Shown here: in pieces, positions 1 to 14,630 of the stretch
Layout of the letters: every line of letters begins with the position of its first letter
Numbering within the stretch: the stretch's first letter is position 1
From: Megachile rotundata
Lineage: Eukaryota > Arthropoda > Insecta > Hymenoptera > Megachilidae
NCBI RefSeq assembly: GCF_050947335.1
Contig: NW_027474121.1
Coordinates: forward strand, 1 to 64,000
Length of the DNA stretch: 64,000 nucleotides
Direction: 5' to 3'
Made by a program: the position numbers and the translations under genes
The notes under the pieces: generated by a model
What the model was told of the DNA's origin: nothing
Database searches by the model: none
Seen by the model: the letters and a program-made list of their open reading frames with translations, nothing else

Positions 1-83
1 CTAATAATATGAGTTAGATTGATAATAGTGAGTGTAATAAGTATAGTAATTGTCGTTCTATCGATCATATAAGCGTAATATGG
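1..83 (+). repeat. Reference monomer, GTGAGTG class
   Basis: First complete unit, used here to number monomer positions. It carries GTGAGTG at 28-34, the palindrome ATCGAT at 60-65 and CpG at 54-55 and 62-63. It has AAGCG where most units read AAGCA (positions 71-75). The unit is itself a diverged dimer. Positions 5-46 (42 bp) align to 47-83 plus the next 1-4 (41 bp). Using the TAAGAG-class unit, I count 29 matches in 40 aligned columns with 3 single-base gaps. The best-kept parts are TAAT..TG and GTT..AT.GAT.ATA.TAAG. Confidence 0.9.
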
Positions 84-166
84 CTAATAATATGAGTTAG
101 ATTGATAATAATAAGAGTAATAAGTATAGTAATTGTCGTTCTATCGATCATATAAGCATAATATGG
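84..166 (+). repeat. Reference monomer, TAAGAG class
   Basis: Second complete unit and close to the commonest form of the family: TAATAAGAG at 26-34, CGTTCTATCGATC at 54-66 and ATAAGCATAATATGG at the end. Relative to the first unit it differs at positions 28, 30 and 33 as a linked set. The ATAATAATAA core at 22-31 is a short TAA/ATA trinucleotide run, the place where the only 3-bp length change in the window occurs on the other arm. Confidence 0.9.
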
Positions 167-208
167 TTAATAATATGAGTTAGATTGATAATAATAAGCG
201 TAATGAGT

Positions 209-227
209 ATAGTAATTGTCGTACTAT
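209..227 (+). repeat. Exemplar dyad in CGTACTAT-type monomer
   Basis: ATAGTA at monomer positions 43-48, a 7-base spacer ATTGTCG, then TACTAT at 56-61 form a perfect 6-bp inverted repeat. It exists only in monomers reading CGTACTAT; in CGTTCTAT units one pair is lost. Many left-array monomers carry it, and I did not notice any in the right array. Short dyads are common in satellites, so a cruciform or protein-binding role is speculation. Confidence 0.6.
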
Positions 228-2324
228 CGATCATATAAGCATGATATGGCTAGTAATATGAGTTAGATTGATAATAGTGAGTGTAATAAGTATAGTAATT
301 GTCGTTATATCGATCATGTAAGCATAATATGGCTAATAATATGAGTTAGATTGATAATAATAAGAGCAATGAGTATAGTAATTGTCGTACTATCGATCAT
401 ATAAGCATAATATGGCTAATAATATGAGTTAGATTGATAATAGTGAGTGTAATAAGTATAGTAATTGTCGTTCTATCGATCATAAAAGCACAATATCGCT
501 AATAAAATGAGTTAGATTGATAATAATCAGAGTAATAAGTACAGTAATTGTCGTTATATCGATCATATAAGCATAATATGGCTAATAATATGAGTTAGAT
601 TGATAATAATAAGAGTAATAAGTATAGTAATTGTCGTTCTATCGATCATATAAGCATAATACGGCTAATAATATGAGTTAGATTGATAATAGTGAGTGTA
701 ATAAGTATAGTAATTGTCGTTCTATCGATCATATAAGCATAATCTGGCTAATAATATGAGTTAGATTGACAATAGTGAGTGTAATAAGTATAGTAATTGT
801 CGTACTATCGGTCATATAACCATGATATGGCTAGTAATATGAGTTAGAATGATAATAGTGAGTGTAATAAGTATAGTAATTGTCGTTATATCGATCATGT
901 AAGCATAATATGGCTAATAATATGAGTTAGATTGATAATAATAAGAATAATAAGTATAGTAATTGTCGTTCTATCGGTCATATAACCATAATATGGCTAA
1001 TAATATGAGTGAGATTGATAATAGTGGGTGTAAAAAGTATAGTAATTGTCATTATATCGATTATGTAAGCATAATATGGCTAATAATATGAGTTAGATTT
1101 ATAATAATAAAAGTAATGAGTATAGCAATTGGCGTACTATCGATCATATAAGCATAATATGGCTAATAATATGAGTTAGATTGATAATAATAAGAGTGAT
1201 AAGTATAGGAATTGTCGTTCTATCGGTCATATAACCATAATATGGATAATAATATGAGTTAGATTGATAATAGTGAGTGTAATAAGTATAGTAATTGTGG
1301 TTCTATCGATCATATAGGCATAATAGTGCTAATAATATGAGTTAGATTGATAATAATAAGAGTAATGAGTATAGTAATTGTGGTTCTATCGATCATATAA
1401 GCATAATATGGCTAATAATATGAGTTAGATTGATAATAATAAGAATAATAAGTATAGTAATTGTCGATCTATCGATCGCATCTGCATAATATGGGTAATA
1501 ATATGAGTTAGATTGATAATAATAAGAGTAATGAGTATAGTAAGTGTCGTACTATCGATCATATAAGCATAATATGGCTAATAATATGAGTTAGATTGAT
1601 AATAATAAGAGCAATAAGTATAGTAATTGTCGTTCTATCGATCATATCTGCATAATATGGTTAATAATATGAGTTAGATTGATAACAATAAGAGTAATGA
1701 GTATAGTAATTGCCGTACTATCGGTCATATAACCATGATATGACTAGTAATATGAGTTAAAATGATAATAGTGAGTGTAATAAGTATAGTAATTGTCGTT
1801 ATATCGATCATGTAAGCATAATATGGCTAATAATATGAGTTAGATTGATAATAATAAGAGTAATGAGTATAGTAATTGTCGTACTATCGGTCATATAACC
1901 ATAATATGGCTAATAATATGGGTTAGATTGATAATAGTGAGTGTAATAAGTATAGTAATTGTCATTATATCGATCATGTAAGCATAATTTGGCTAATAAT
2001 ATGAGTTAGATTGATAATAATAAGAGAAATAAGTACAGTAATTGTCGTTATATCGATCATATAAGCATAATATTGCTAATAACATGAGTTAGATTGATAA
2101 TAATAAGAGTAATGAGTATAGTAATTGTCGTTCTATCGATCATATAAGCATAATATGGCTAATAATATGAGTTAGATTGATAATAATAAGAGTAATGACT
2201 ATACTAATTGTCGTTCTATTCATCATATAAGCATAATATGGTTAATAATATGAGTTAGATTGATAATAATAAGAGTAATAAGTATAGTAATTGTCGTTCT
2301 ATCGATCACATAAGTATAATATGG

Positions 2325-2573
2325 CTAATAATAGGAGTTAGATTGATAATAATAAGAGTAATGTGTATAGTAATTGTCGTACTATCGATCATATCTGCAT
2401 AATATGGCTAATAATATGAGCTAGATTGATAATAATAAGAGTAATAAGTACAGTAATTGTCGTTATATTGATCATATAAGCATAATATGGCGGATAATAT
2501 GAGTTAGATTGATAATAACAAGAGTAATGAGTATAGTAATTGTCGTTCTATCGACCACGTAAGCATAATATGG
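2325..2573 (+). repeat. Recurring three-monomer cassette (exemplar)
   Basis: Three monomers travel together. The first has AATAGGAG in place of AATATGAG and ends in ATCTGC. The second has GAGCTAG and ATATTGATC (usually ATATGGATC elsewhere). The third begins CGGATAAT and often carries AACAAGAG and CGACCACG. Full copies start at about 2325, 4482, 7469, 9543, 12862, 13857, 20827 and 21573, each followed by the 82-bp monomer. Others, without that tail, lie near 3.9, 5.73, 10.8, 17.3, 19.3, 22.2, 27.7, 29.95, 33.35, 35.4 and 39.9 kb. Truncated forms, only the AATAGGAG monomer, lie near 29.1, 34.6, 38.6 and 39.1 kb. I did not notice it in the right array. Confidence 0.8.
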
Positions 2574-2655
2574 CTAATAATTGAGTTAGATTGATAATAA
2601 TAAAAGTAATGAGTATAGTAATTGTCGTACTATCGATCATATAAGCATAATATGG
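2574..2655 (+). repeat. 82-bp monomer, deletion of A9 (exemplar of 8)
   Basis: Reads CTAATAATTGAG instead of CTAATAATATGAG. Equivalent monomers begin at 4731, 7718, 9792, 13111, 14106, 21076 and 21822. All follow the AATAGGAG/GAGCTAG/CGGATAAT cassette, so they descend from one deletion. They account for eight of the fifteen missing bases in the left array. Confidence 0.92.
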
Positions 2656-5600
2656 CTAATAATATGAGTTAGATTGATAATAATAAGAGTAATAAGTATA
2701 GTAATTGTGGTTCTATCGATCATATAACCATAATATGGCTAATAATATGAGTTAGATTGATAATAGTGAGTGTAATAAGTATAGTAATTGTCGTTCTATC
2801 GTTCATATAAGCACAATATGGCTAATAATATGAGTTAGATTGATAATAATAAGAGTAATAAGTACAGTAATTGTCGTTATATGGATCATATAAGCATAAT
2901 ATGGCGGATAATATGAGTTAGATTGATAATAATAAGAGTAATAAGTACAGTAATTGTCGTTCCATCGATCATATAAGCATAATATGGCTAATAATATGAG
3001 TTAGATTGATAATAATAAGAGTAATGAGTATACTAATTGTCGTTCTATTCATCATATAAGCATAATATGGTTAATAATATGAGTTAGATTGATAATAATA
3101 AGAATAATGAGTATAGTAATTGTCGTCCTATCGATCACATAAGCATAATATGGCTCATAATATGAGTTAGATTGATAATAGTGAGTGTAATTAGTATAGT
3201 AATTGTCGTTCTATCGATCATATCTGCATAATATGGTCAATAATATGAGTTAGATTGATAATAATAAGAGTAATGAGTATAGTAATTGTCGTACTATCGA
3301 TCATATAAGCATGATATGGCTAGTAATATGAGTTAGATTGATAATAGTGAGTGTAATAAGTATAGTAATTGTCGTTATATCGATCATGTAAGCATAATAT
3401 GGCTAATAATATGAGTTAGATTGATAATAATAAGAGTAGTAAGTACAGTAATTGTCGTTATATCGATCATATAAGCATAATATGGTTAATAATATGAGTT
3501 AGATTGATAACAATAAGAGTAATGAGTATAGTAATTGCCGTACTATCGGTCATATAACCATGATATGACTAGTAATATGAGTTAAAATGATAATAGTGAG
3601 TGTAATAAGTATAGTAATTGTCGTTATATCGATCATGTAAGCATAATATGGCTAATAATATGAGTGAGATTGATAATAATAAGAGTAGTAAGTACAGTAA
3701 TTGTCGTTATATCGATCATATAAGCATAATGTGGCTAATAATATGAGTTAGATTGATAATAGTGAGTGTAATAAGTATAGTAATTGTCGTTCTATCGATC
3801 ATATAAGCGTAATATGGCTAATAATATGAGTTAGATTGATAATAATAAGAGCAATAAGTATGGTCAATGTCGTTCTAACGATCACATAAGTATAATATGG
3901 CTAATAATAGGAGTTAGATTGATAATAATAAGAGTAATGTGTATAGTAATTGTCGTACTATCGATCATATCTGCATAATATGGCTAATAATATGAGCTAG
4001 ATTGATAATAATAAGAGTAATAAGTACAGTAATTGTCGTTATATGGATCATATAAGCATAATATGGCGGATAATATGAGTTAGATTGATAATAGTGAGTG
4101 TAATAAGTATAGTAATTGTCGTTCTATCGATCATATAAGCGTAATATGGCTAATAATATGAGTTAGATTGATAATAATAAGAGTAATAAGTATAGTAATT
4201 GTCGTTCTATCGATCATATAAGCATAATATGGTTAATAATATGAGTTAGATTGATAAGAATAAGAGTAATGAGTATAGTAATTGTCGTACTATCGATCAT
4301 ATAAGCATGATATGGCTAGTAATATGAGTTAGATTGATAATAATAAGAGTAATGAGTATACTAATTGTCGTTCTATTCATCATATAAGCATAATATGGTT
4401 AATAATATGAGTTAGATTGATAATAATAAGAGTAATAAGTATAGTAATTGTCGTTCTATCGATCACATAAGTATAATATGGCTAATAATAGGAGTTAGAT
4501 TGATAATAATAAGAGTAATGTGTATAGTAATTGTCGTACTATCGATCATATCTGCATAATATGGCTAATAATATGAGCTAGATTGATAATAATAAGAGTA
4601 ATAAGTACAGTAATTGTCGTTATATGGATCATATAAGCATAATATGGCGGATAATATGAGTTAGATTGATAATAACAAGAGTAATGAGTCTAGTAATTGT
4701 CGTTCTATCGACCACGTAAGCATAATATGGCTAATAATTGAGTTAGATTGATAATAATAAGAGTAATGAGTATAGTAATTGTCGTACTATCGATCATATA
4801 AGCATAATATGGCTAATAATATGAGTTAGATTGATAACAATAAGAGTAATAAGTATAGTAATTGTGGTTCTATCGATCATATAACCATAATATGGCTAAT
4901 AATATGAGTTAGATTGATAATAGTGAGTGTAATAAGTATAGTAATTGTCGTTCTATCGTTCATATAAGCACAATATGGCTAATAATATGAGTTAGATTGA
5001 TAATAATAAGAGTAGTAAGTACAGTAATTGTCGTTATATCGATCATATAAGCATAATGTGGCTAATAATATGAGTTAGATTGATAATAGTGAGTGTAATA
5101 AGTATAGTAATTGTCGTTCTATCGATCATATAAGCGTAATATGGCTAATAATATGAGTTAGATTGATAATAATAAGAGTAATAAGTATAGTAATTGTCGT
5201 TCTATCGATCATATAAGCATAATATGGTTAATAATATGAGTTAGATTGATAAGAATAAGAGTAATGAGTATAGTAATTGTCGTACTATCGATCATATAAG
5301 CATGATATGGCTAGTAATATGAGTTAGATTGATAATAGTGAGTGTAATAAGTATAGTAATTGTCGTTATATCGATCATGTAAGCATAATATGTCTAATAA
5401 TATGAGTTAGATTGATAATAGTGAGTGTATTAAGTATAGTAATTGTCGTTCTATCGATCATATAAGCGTAATATGGCTAATAATATGAGTTAGATTGATA
5501 ATAATAAGAGCAATAAGTATAGTAATTGTCGTTCTATCGATCATATAAGCATAATATGCTTAATAATATGAGTTTGATTGATAATAATAAGAGTAATGAG

Positions 5601-6167
5601 TATACTAATTGTCGTTCTATTCATCATATAAGCATAATATGATTAATAATATGAGTTAAATTGATAATAATAAGAGTAATAAGTATAGTAATTGTCGTTC
5701 TATCGATCACATAAGTATAATATGGCTAATAATAGGAGTTAGATTGATAATAATATGAGTAATGTCTATAGTAATTGTCGTACTATCGATCATATCTGCA
5801 TAATATGGCTAATAATATGAGCTAGATTGATAATAATAAGAGTAATAAGTACAGTAATTGTCGTTATATGGATCATATAAGCATAATATGGCGGATAATA
5901 TGAGTTAGATTGATAATAATAAGAGTAATAAGTACAGTAATTGTCGTTCTATCGATCATATAAGCATAATATGGCTAATAAAATGAGTTAGATTGATAAT
6001 AATCAGAGTAATAAGTACAGTAATTGTCGTTATATCGGTCATATAAGCATAATATGGCTAATAATATGAGTTAGATTGATAATAATAAGAATAATAAGTA
6101 TAGTAATTGTCGTTCTATCGGTCATATAACCATAATATGGCTAATAATATGAGTGAGATTGATAATA

Positions 6168-9100
6168 GTGGGTGTAAAAAGTATAGTAATTGTCATTATA
6201 TCGATTATGTAAGCATAATATGGCTAATAATATGAGTTAGATTTATAATAATAAGAGTAATGAGTATAGCAATTGGCGTACTATCGATCATATAAGCATA
6301 ATATGGCTAATAATATGAGTTAGATTGATAATAATAAGAGTGATAAGTATAGGAATTGTCGTTCTATCGGTCATATAACCATAATATGGATAATAATATG
6401 AGTTAGATTGATAATAGTGAGTGTAATAAGTATAGTAATTGTGGTTCTATCGATCATATAGGCATAATAGTGCTAATAATATGAGTTAGATTGATAATAA
6501 TAAGAGTAATGAGTATAGTAATTGTGGTTCTATCGATCATATAAGCATAATATGGCTAATAATATGAGTTAGATTGATAATAATAAGAATAATAAGTATA
6601 GTAATTGTCGATCTATCGATCGCATCTGCATAATATGGGTAATAATATGAGTTAGATTGATAATAATAAGAGTAATGAGTATAGTAAGTGTCGTACTATC
6701 GATCATATAAGCATAATATGGCTAATAATATGAGTTAGATTGATAATAATAAGAGCAATAAGTATAGTAATTGTCGTTCTATCGATCATATCTGCATAAT
6801 ATGGTTAATAATATGAGTTAGATTGATAACAATAAGAGTAATGAGTATAGTAATTGCCGTACTATCGGTCATATAACCATGATATGACTAGTAATATGAG
6901 TTAAAATGATAATAGTGAGTGTAATAAGTATAGTAATTGTCGTTATATCGATCATGTAAGCATAATATGGCTAATAATATGAGTTAGATTGATAATAATA
7001 AGAGTAATGAGTATAGTAATTGTCGTACTATCGGTCATATAACCATAATATGGCTAATAATATGAGTTAGATTGATAATAGTGAGTGTAATAAGTATAGT
7101 AATTGTCATTATATCGATCATGTAAGCATAATTTGGCTAATAATATGAGTTAGATTGATAATAATAAGAGAAATAAGTACAGTAATTGTCGTTATATCGA
7201 TCATATAAGCATAATATTGCTAATAACATGAGTTAGATTGATAATAATAAGAGTAATGAGTATAGTAATTGTCGTTCTATCGATCATATAAGCATAATAT
7301 GGCTAATAATATGAGTTAGATTGATAATAATAAGAGTAATGAGTATACTAATTGTCGTTCTATTCATCATATAAGCATAATATGGTTAATAATATGAGTT
7401 AGATTGATAATAATAAGAGTAATAAGTATAGTAATTGTCGTTCTATCGATCACATAAGTATAATATGGCTAATAATAGGAGTTAGATTGATAATAATAAG
7501 AGTAATGTGTATAGTAATTGTCGTACTATCGATCATATCTGCATAATATGGCTAATAATATGAGCTAGATTGATAATAATAAGAGTAATAAGTACAGTAA
7601 TTGTCGTTATATGGATCATATAAGCATAATATGGCGGATAATATGAGTTAGATTGATAATAACAAGAGTAATGAGTATAGTAATTGTCGTTCTATCGACC
7701 ACGTAAGCATAATATGGCTAATAATTGAGTTAGATTGATAATAATAAAAGTAATGAGTATAGTAATTGTCGTACTATCGATCATATAAGCATAATATGGC
7801 TAATAATATGAGTTAGATTGATAATAATAAGAGTAATAAGTATAGTAATTGTGGTTCTATCGATCATATAACCATAATATGGCTAATAATATGAGTTAGA
7901 TTGATAATAGTGAGTGTAATAAGTATAGTAATTGTCGTTCTATCGTTCATATAAGCACAATATGGCTAATAATATGAGTTAGATTGATAATAATAAGAGT
8001 AATAAGTACAGTAATTGTCGTTATATGGATCATATAAGCATAATATGGCGGATAATATGAGTTAGATTGATAATAATAAGAGTAATAAGTACAGTAATTG
8101 TCGTTCCATCGATCATATAAGCATAATATGGCTAATAATATGAGTTAGATTGATAATAATAAGAGTAATGAGTATACTAATTGTCGTTCTATTCATCATA
8201 TAAGCATAATATGGTTAATAATATGAGTTAGATTGATAATAATAAGAATAATGAGTATAGTAATTGTCGTCCTATCGATCACATAAGCATAATATGGCTC
8301 ATAATATGAGTTAGATTGATAATAGTGAGTGTAATTAGTATAGTAATTGTCGTTCTATCGATCATATCTGCATAATATGGTCAATAATATGAGTTAGATT
8401 GATAATAATAAGAGTAATGAGTATAGTAATTGTCGTACTATCGATCATATAAGCATGATATGGCTAGTAATATGAGTTAGATTGATAATAGTGAGTGTAA
8501 TAAGTATAGTAATTGTCGTTATATCGATCATGTAAGCATAATATGGCTAATAATATGAGTTAGATTGATAATAATAAGAGTAGTAAGTACAGTAATTGTC
8601 GTTATATCGATCATATAAGCATAATATGGTTAATAATATGAGTTAGATTGATAACAATAAGAGTAATGAGTATAGTAATTGCCGTACTATCGGTCATATA
8701 ACCATGATATGACTAGTAATATGAGTTAAAATGATAATAGTGAGTGTAATAAGTATAGTAATTGTCGTTATATCGATCATGTAAGCATAATATGGCTAAT
8801 AATATGAGTTAGATTGATAATAATAAGAGTAATGAGTATAGTAATTGTCGTACTATCGGTCATATAACCATAATATGGCTAATAATATGAGTTAGATTGA
8901 TAATAGTGAGTGTAATAAGTATAGTAATTGTCATTATATCGATCATGTAAGCATAATATGGCTAATAATATGAGTGAGATTGATAATAATAAGAGTAGTA
9001 AGTACAGTAATTGTCGTTATATCGATCATATAAGCATAATGTGGCTAATAATATGAGTTAGATTGATAATAGTGAGTGTCATAAGTATAGTAATTGTCGT

Positions 9101-11560
9101 TCTATCGATCATATAAGCGTAATATGGCTAATAATATGAGTTAGATTGATAATAATAAGAGCAATAAGTATGGTCAATGTCGTCCTAACGATCATATCTG
9201 CATAATATGGTCAATAATATGACTTAGATTGGTAATAATAAGAGTAATAAGTACAGTAATTGTCGTTATATCGATCATATAAGCATAATATTGCTAATAA
9301 CATGAGTTAGATTGATAATAATAAGAGTAATAAGTATAGTAATTGTCGTTCTATCGATCATATAAGCATAATATGGCTAATAATATGAGTTAGATTGATA
9401 ATAATAAGAGTAATGAGTATACTAATTGTCGTTCTATTCATCATATAAGCATAATATGGTTAATAATATGAGTTAGATTGATAATAATAAGAGTAATAAG
9501 TATAGTAATTGTCGTTCTATCGATCACATAAGTATAATATGGCTAATAATAGGAGTTAGATTGATAATAATAAGAGTAATGTGTATAGTAATTGTCGTAC
9601 TATCGATCATATCTGCATAATATGGCTAATAATATGAGCTAGATTGATAATAATAAGAGTAATAAGTACAGTAATTGTCGTTATATGGATCATATAAGCA
9701 TAATATGGCGGATAATATGAGTTAGATTGATAATAACAAGAGTAATGAGTATAGTAATTGTCGTTCTATCGACCACGTAAGCATAATATGGCTAATAATT
9801 GAGTTAGATTGATAATAATAAGAGTAATGAGTATAGTAATTGTCGTACTATCGATCATATAAGCATAATATGGCTAATAATATGAGTTAGATTGATAACA
9901 ATAAGAGTAATAAGTATAGTAATTGTGGTTCTATCGATCATATAACCATAATATGGCTAATAATATGAGTTAGATTGATAATAGTGAGTGTAATAAGTAT
10001 AGTAATTGTCGTTCTATCGTTCATATAAGCACAATATGGCTAATAATATGAATTAGATTGATAATAATAAGAGTAGTAAGTACAGTAATTGTCGTTATAT
10101 CGATCATATAAGCATAATGTGGCTAATAATATGAGTTAGATTGATAATAGTGAGTGTAATAAGTATAGTAATTGTCGTTCTATCGATCATATAAGCGTAA
10201 TATGGCTAATAATATGAGTTAGATTGATAATAATAAGAGTAATAAGTATAGTAATTGTCGTTCTATCGATCATATAAGCATAATATGGTTAATAATATGA
10301 GTTAGATTGATAAGAATAAGAGTAATGAGTATAGTAATTGTCGTACTATCGATCATATAAGCATGATATGGCTAGTAATATGAGTTAGATTGATAATAGT
10401 GAGTGTAATAAGTATAGTAATTGTCGTTATATCGATCATGTAAGCATAATATGTCTAATAATATGAGTTAGATTGATAATAGTGAGTGTATTAAGTATAG
10501 TAATTGTCGTTCTATCGATCATATAAGCGTAATATGGCTAATAATATGAGTTAGATTGATAATAATAAGAGCAATAAGTATAGTAATTGTCGTTCTATCG
10601 ATCATATAAGCATAATATGCTTAATAATATGAGTTTGATTGATAATAATAAGAGTAATGAGTATACTAATTGTCGTTCTATTCATCATATAAGCATAATA
10701 TGATTAATAATATGAGTTAAATTGATAATAATAAGAGTAATAAGTATAGTAATTGTCGTTCTATCGATCACATAAGTATAATATGGCTAATAATAGGAGT
10801 TAGATTGATAATAATATGAGTAATGTCTATAGTAATTGTCGTACTATCGATCATATCTGCATAATATGGCTAATAATATGAGCTAGATTGATAATAATAA
10901 GAGTAATAAGTACAGTAATTGTCGTTATATGGATCATATAAGCATAATATGGCGGATAATATGAGTTAGATTGATAATAATAAGAGTAATAAGTACAGTA
11001 ATTGTCGTTCTATCGATCATATAAGCATAATATGGCTAATAAAATGAGTTAGATTGATAATAATCAGAGTAATAAGTACAGTAATTGTCGTTATATCGGT
11101 CATATAAGCATAATATGGCTAATAATATGAGTTAGATTGATAATAATAAGAGTAATAAGTATAGTAATTGTCGTTCTATCGATCATATAAGCATAATACG
11201 GCTAATAATATGAGTTAGATTGATAATAGTGAGTGTAATAAGTATAGTAATTGTCGTTCTATCGATCATATAAGCATAATCTGGCTAATAATATGAGTTA
11301 GATTGACAATAGTGAGTGTAATAAGTATAGTAATTGTCGTACTATCGGTCATATAACCATGATATGGCTAGTAATATGAGTTAGAATGATAATAGTGAGT
11401 GTAATAAGTATAGTAATTGTCGTTATATCGATCATGTAAGCATAATATGGCTAATAATATGAGTTAGATTGATAATAATAAGAATAATAAGTATAGTAAT
11501 TGTCGTTCTATCGGTCATATAACCATAATATGGCTAATAATATGAGTGAGATTGATAATA
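6168..11560 (+). repeat. Left HOR-A copy 2 (65 monomers)
   Basis: Runs from the second GTGGGTGTAAAAAG landmark to the third (11561). The spacing of 5393 bp equals 65 x 83 minus 2, again explained by two 82-bp monomers (7718, 9792). It is three monomers longer than copy 1. A second landmark, GTGTATTAAG, recurs from 5425 to 10486 at 61 x 83 minus 2, confirming that the match is local and that monomers were gained or lost in between. Confidence 0.88.
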
Positions 11561-14500
11561 GTGGGTGTAAAAAGTATAGTAATTGTCATTATATCGATTA
11601 TGTAAGCATAATATGGCTAATAATATGAGTTAGATTTATAATAATAAGAGTAATGAGTATAGCAATTGGCGTACTATCGATCATATAAGCATAATATGGC
11701 TAATAATATGAGTTAGATTGATAATAATAAGAGTGATAAGTATAGGAATTGTCGTTCTATCGGTCATATAACCATAATATGGATAATAATATGAGTTAGA
11801 TTGATAATAGTGAGTGTAATAAGTATAGTAATTGTGGTTCTATCGATCATATAGGCATAATAGTGCTAATAATATGAGTTAGATTGATAATAATAAGAGT
11901 AATGAGTATAGTAATTGTGGTTCTGTCGATCATATAAGCATAATATGGCTAATAATATGAGTTAGATTGATAATAATAAGAATAATAAGTATAGTAATTG
12001 TCGATCTATCGATCGCATCTGCATAATATGGGTAATAATATGAGTTAGATTGATAATAATAAGAGTAATGAGTATAGTAAGTGTCGTACTATCGATCATA
12101 TAAGCATAATATGGCTAATAATATGAGTTAGATTGATAATAATAAGAGCAATAAGTATAGTAATTGTCGTTCTATCGATCATATCTGCATAATATGGTTA
12201 ATAATATGAGTTAGATTGATAACAATAAGAGTAATGAGTATAGTAATTGCCGTACTATCGGTCATATAACCATGATATGACTAGTAATATGAGTTAAAAT
12301 GATAATAGTGAGTGTAATAAGTATAGTAATTGTCGTTATATCGATCATGTAAGCATAATATGGCTAATAATATGAGTTAGATTGATAATAATAAGAGTAA
12401 TGAGTATAGTAATTGTCGTACTATCGGTCATATAACCATAATATGGCTAATAATATGAGTTAGATTGATAATAGTGAGTGTAATAAGTATAGTAATTGTC
12501 ATTATATCGATCATGTAAGCATAATTTGGCTAATAATATGAGTTAGATTGATAATAATAAGAGAAATAAGTACAGTAATTGTCGTTATATCGATCATATA
12601 AGCATAATATTGCTAATAACATGAGTTAGATTGATAATAATAAGAGTAATGAGTATAGTAATTGTCGTTCTATCGATCATATAAGCATAATATGGCTAAT
12701 AATATGAGTTAGATTGATAATAATAAGAGTAATGAGTATACTAATTGTCGTTCTATTCATCATATAAGCATAATATGGTTAATAATATGAGTTAGATTGA
12801 TAATAATAAGAGTAATAAGTATAGTAATTGTCGTTCTATCGATCACATAAGTATAATATGGCTAATAATAGGAGTTAGATTGATAATAATAAGAGTAATG
12901 TGTATAGTAATTGTCGTACTATCGATCATATCTGCATAATATGGCTAATAATATGAGCTAGATTGATAATAATAAGAGTAATAAGTACAGTAATTGTCGT
13001 TATATGGATCATATAAGCATAATATGGCGGATAATATGAGTTAGATTGATAATAACAAGAGTAATGAGTATAGTAATTGTCGTTCTATCGACCACGTAAG
13101 CATAATATGGCTAATAATTGAGTTAGATTGATAATAATAAAAGTAATGAGTATAGTAATTGTCGTACTATCGATCATATAAGCATAATATGGCTAATAAT
13201 ATGAGTTAGATTGATAATAATAAGAGTAATAAGTATAGTAATTGTGGTTCTATCGATCATATAACCATAATATGGCTGATAATATGAGTTAGATTGATAA
13301 TAATAAGAGTAATAAGTATAGTAATTGTCGTTCTATCGGTCATATAACCATAATATGGCTGATAATATGAGTTAGATTGATAATAGTGAGTGTAATAAGT
13401 AACGTAATTGTCGTTCTATCGATCATATAAGCACAATATCGCTAATAATATGAGTTAGATTGATAATAGTGAGTGTAATAAGTATAGTAATTGTCATTAT
13501 ATCGATCATGTAAGCATAATTTGGCTAATAATATGAGTTAGATTGATAATAATAAGAGAAATAAGTACAGTAATTGTCGTTATATCGATCATATAAGCAT
13601 AATATTGCTAATAACATGAGTTAGATTGATAATAATAAGAGTAATGAGTATAGTAATTGTCGTTCTATCGATCATATAAGCATAATATGGCTAATAATAT
13701 GAGTTAGATTGATAATAATAAGAGTAATGAGTATACAAATTGTCGTTCTATTCATCATATAAGCATAATATGGTTAATAATATGAGTTAGATTGATAATA
13801 ATAAGAGTAATAAGTATAGTAATTGTCGTTCTATCGATCACATAAGTATAATATGGCTAATAATAGGAGTTAGATTGATAATAATAAGAGTAATGTGTAT
13901 AGTAATTGTCGTACTATCGATCATATCTGCATAATATGGCTAATAATATGAGCTAGATTGATAATAATAAGAGTAATAAGTACAGTAATTGTCGTTATAT
14001 GGATCATATAAGCATAATATGGCGGATAATATGAGTTAGATTGATAATAACAAGAGTAATGAGTATAGTAATTGTCGTTCTATCGACCACGTAAGCATAA
14101 TATGGCTAATAATTGAGTTAGATTGATAATAATAAAAGTAATGAGTATAGTAATTGTCGTACTATCGATCATATAAGCATAATATGGCTAATAATATGAG
14201 TTAGATTGATAATAATAAGAGTAATAAGTATAGTAATTGTGGTTCTATCGATCATATAACCATAATATGGCTAATAATATGAGTTAGATTGATAATAGTG
14301 AGTGTAATAAGTATAGTAATTGTCGTTCTATCGTTCATATAAGCACAATATGGCTAATAATATGAGTTAGATTGATAATAATAAGAGTAGTAAGTACAGT
14401 AATTGTCGTTATATCGATCATATAAGCATAATGTGGCTAATAATATGAGTTAGATTGATAATAGTGAGTGTAATAAGTATAGTAATTGTCGTTCTATCGA

Positions 14501-14630
14501 TCATATAAGCGTAATATGGCTAATAATATGAGTTAGATTGATAATAGTAAGAGTAATAAGTATAGTAATTGTCGTTCTATCGATCATATAAGCATAATGT
14601 GGCTAATAAAATGAGTTAGATTGATAATAG

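Larger units (their letters stand above)
1024..6167 (+). repeat. Left HOR-A copy 1 (62 monomers)
   Basis: Bounded by two occurrences of the rare landmark GTGGGTGTAAAAAG (1024 and 6168); the choice of boundary is arbitrary. The spacing of 5144 bp equals 62 x 83 minus 2, and the two missing bases are the two 82-bp monomers at 2574 and 4731. The first ~2.8 kb is nearly identical base for base to the next copy. Around 3.65 kb the copies part: two monomers present in copy 2 (near 8.8 kb) are missing here, and from about 3.87 kb the order differs. It contains internal repeats of a three-monomer cassette (2325, 4482). Confidence 0.88.

Noticed and set aside
22..31. Simple ATA/TAA microsatellite
   Set aside because: The run is only about 10 bp inside each monomer and does not expand; the true period is 83 bp.
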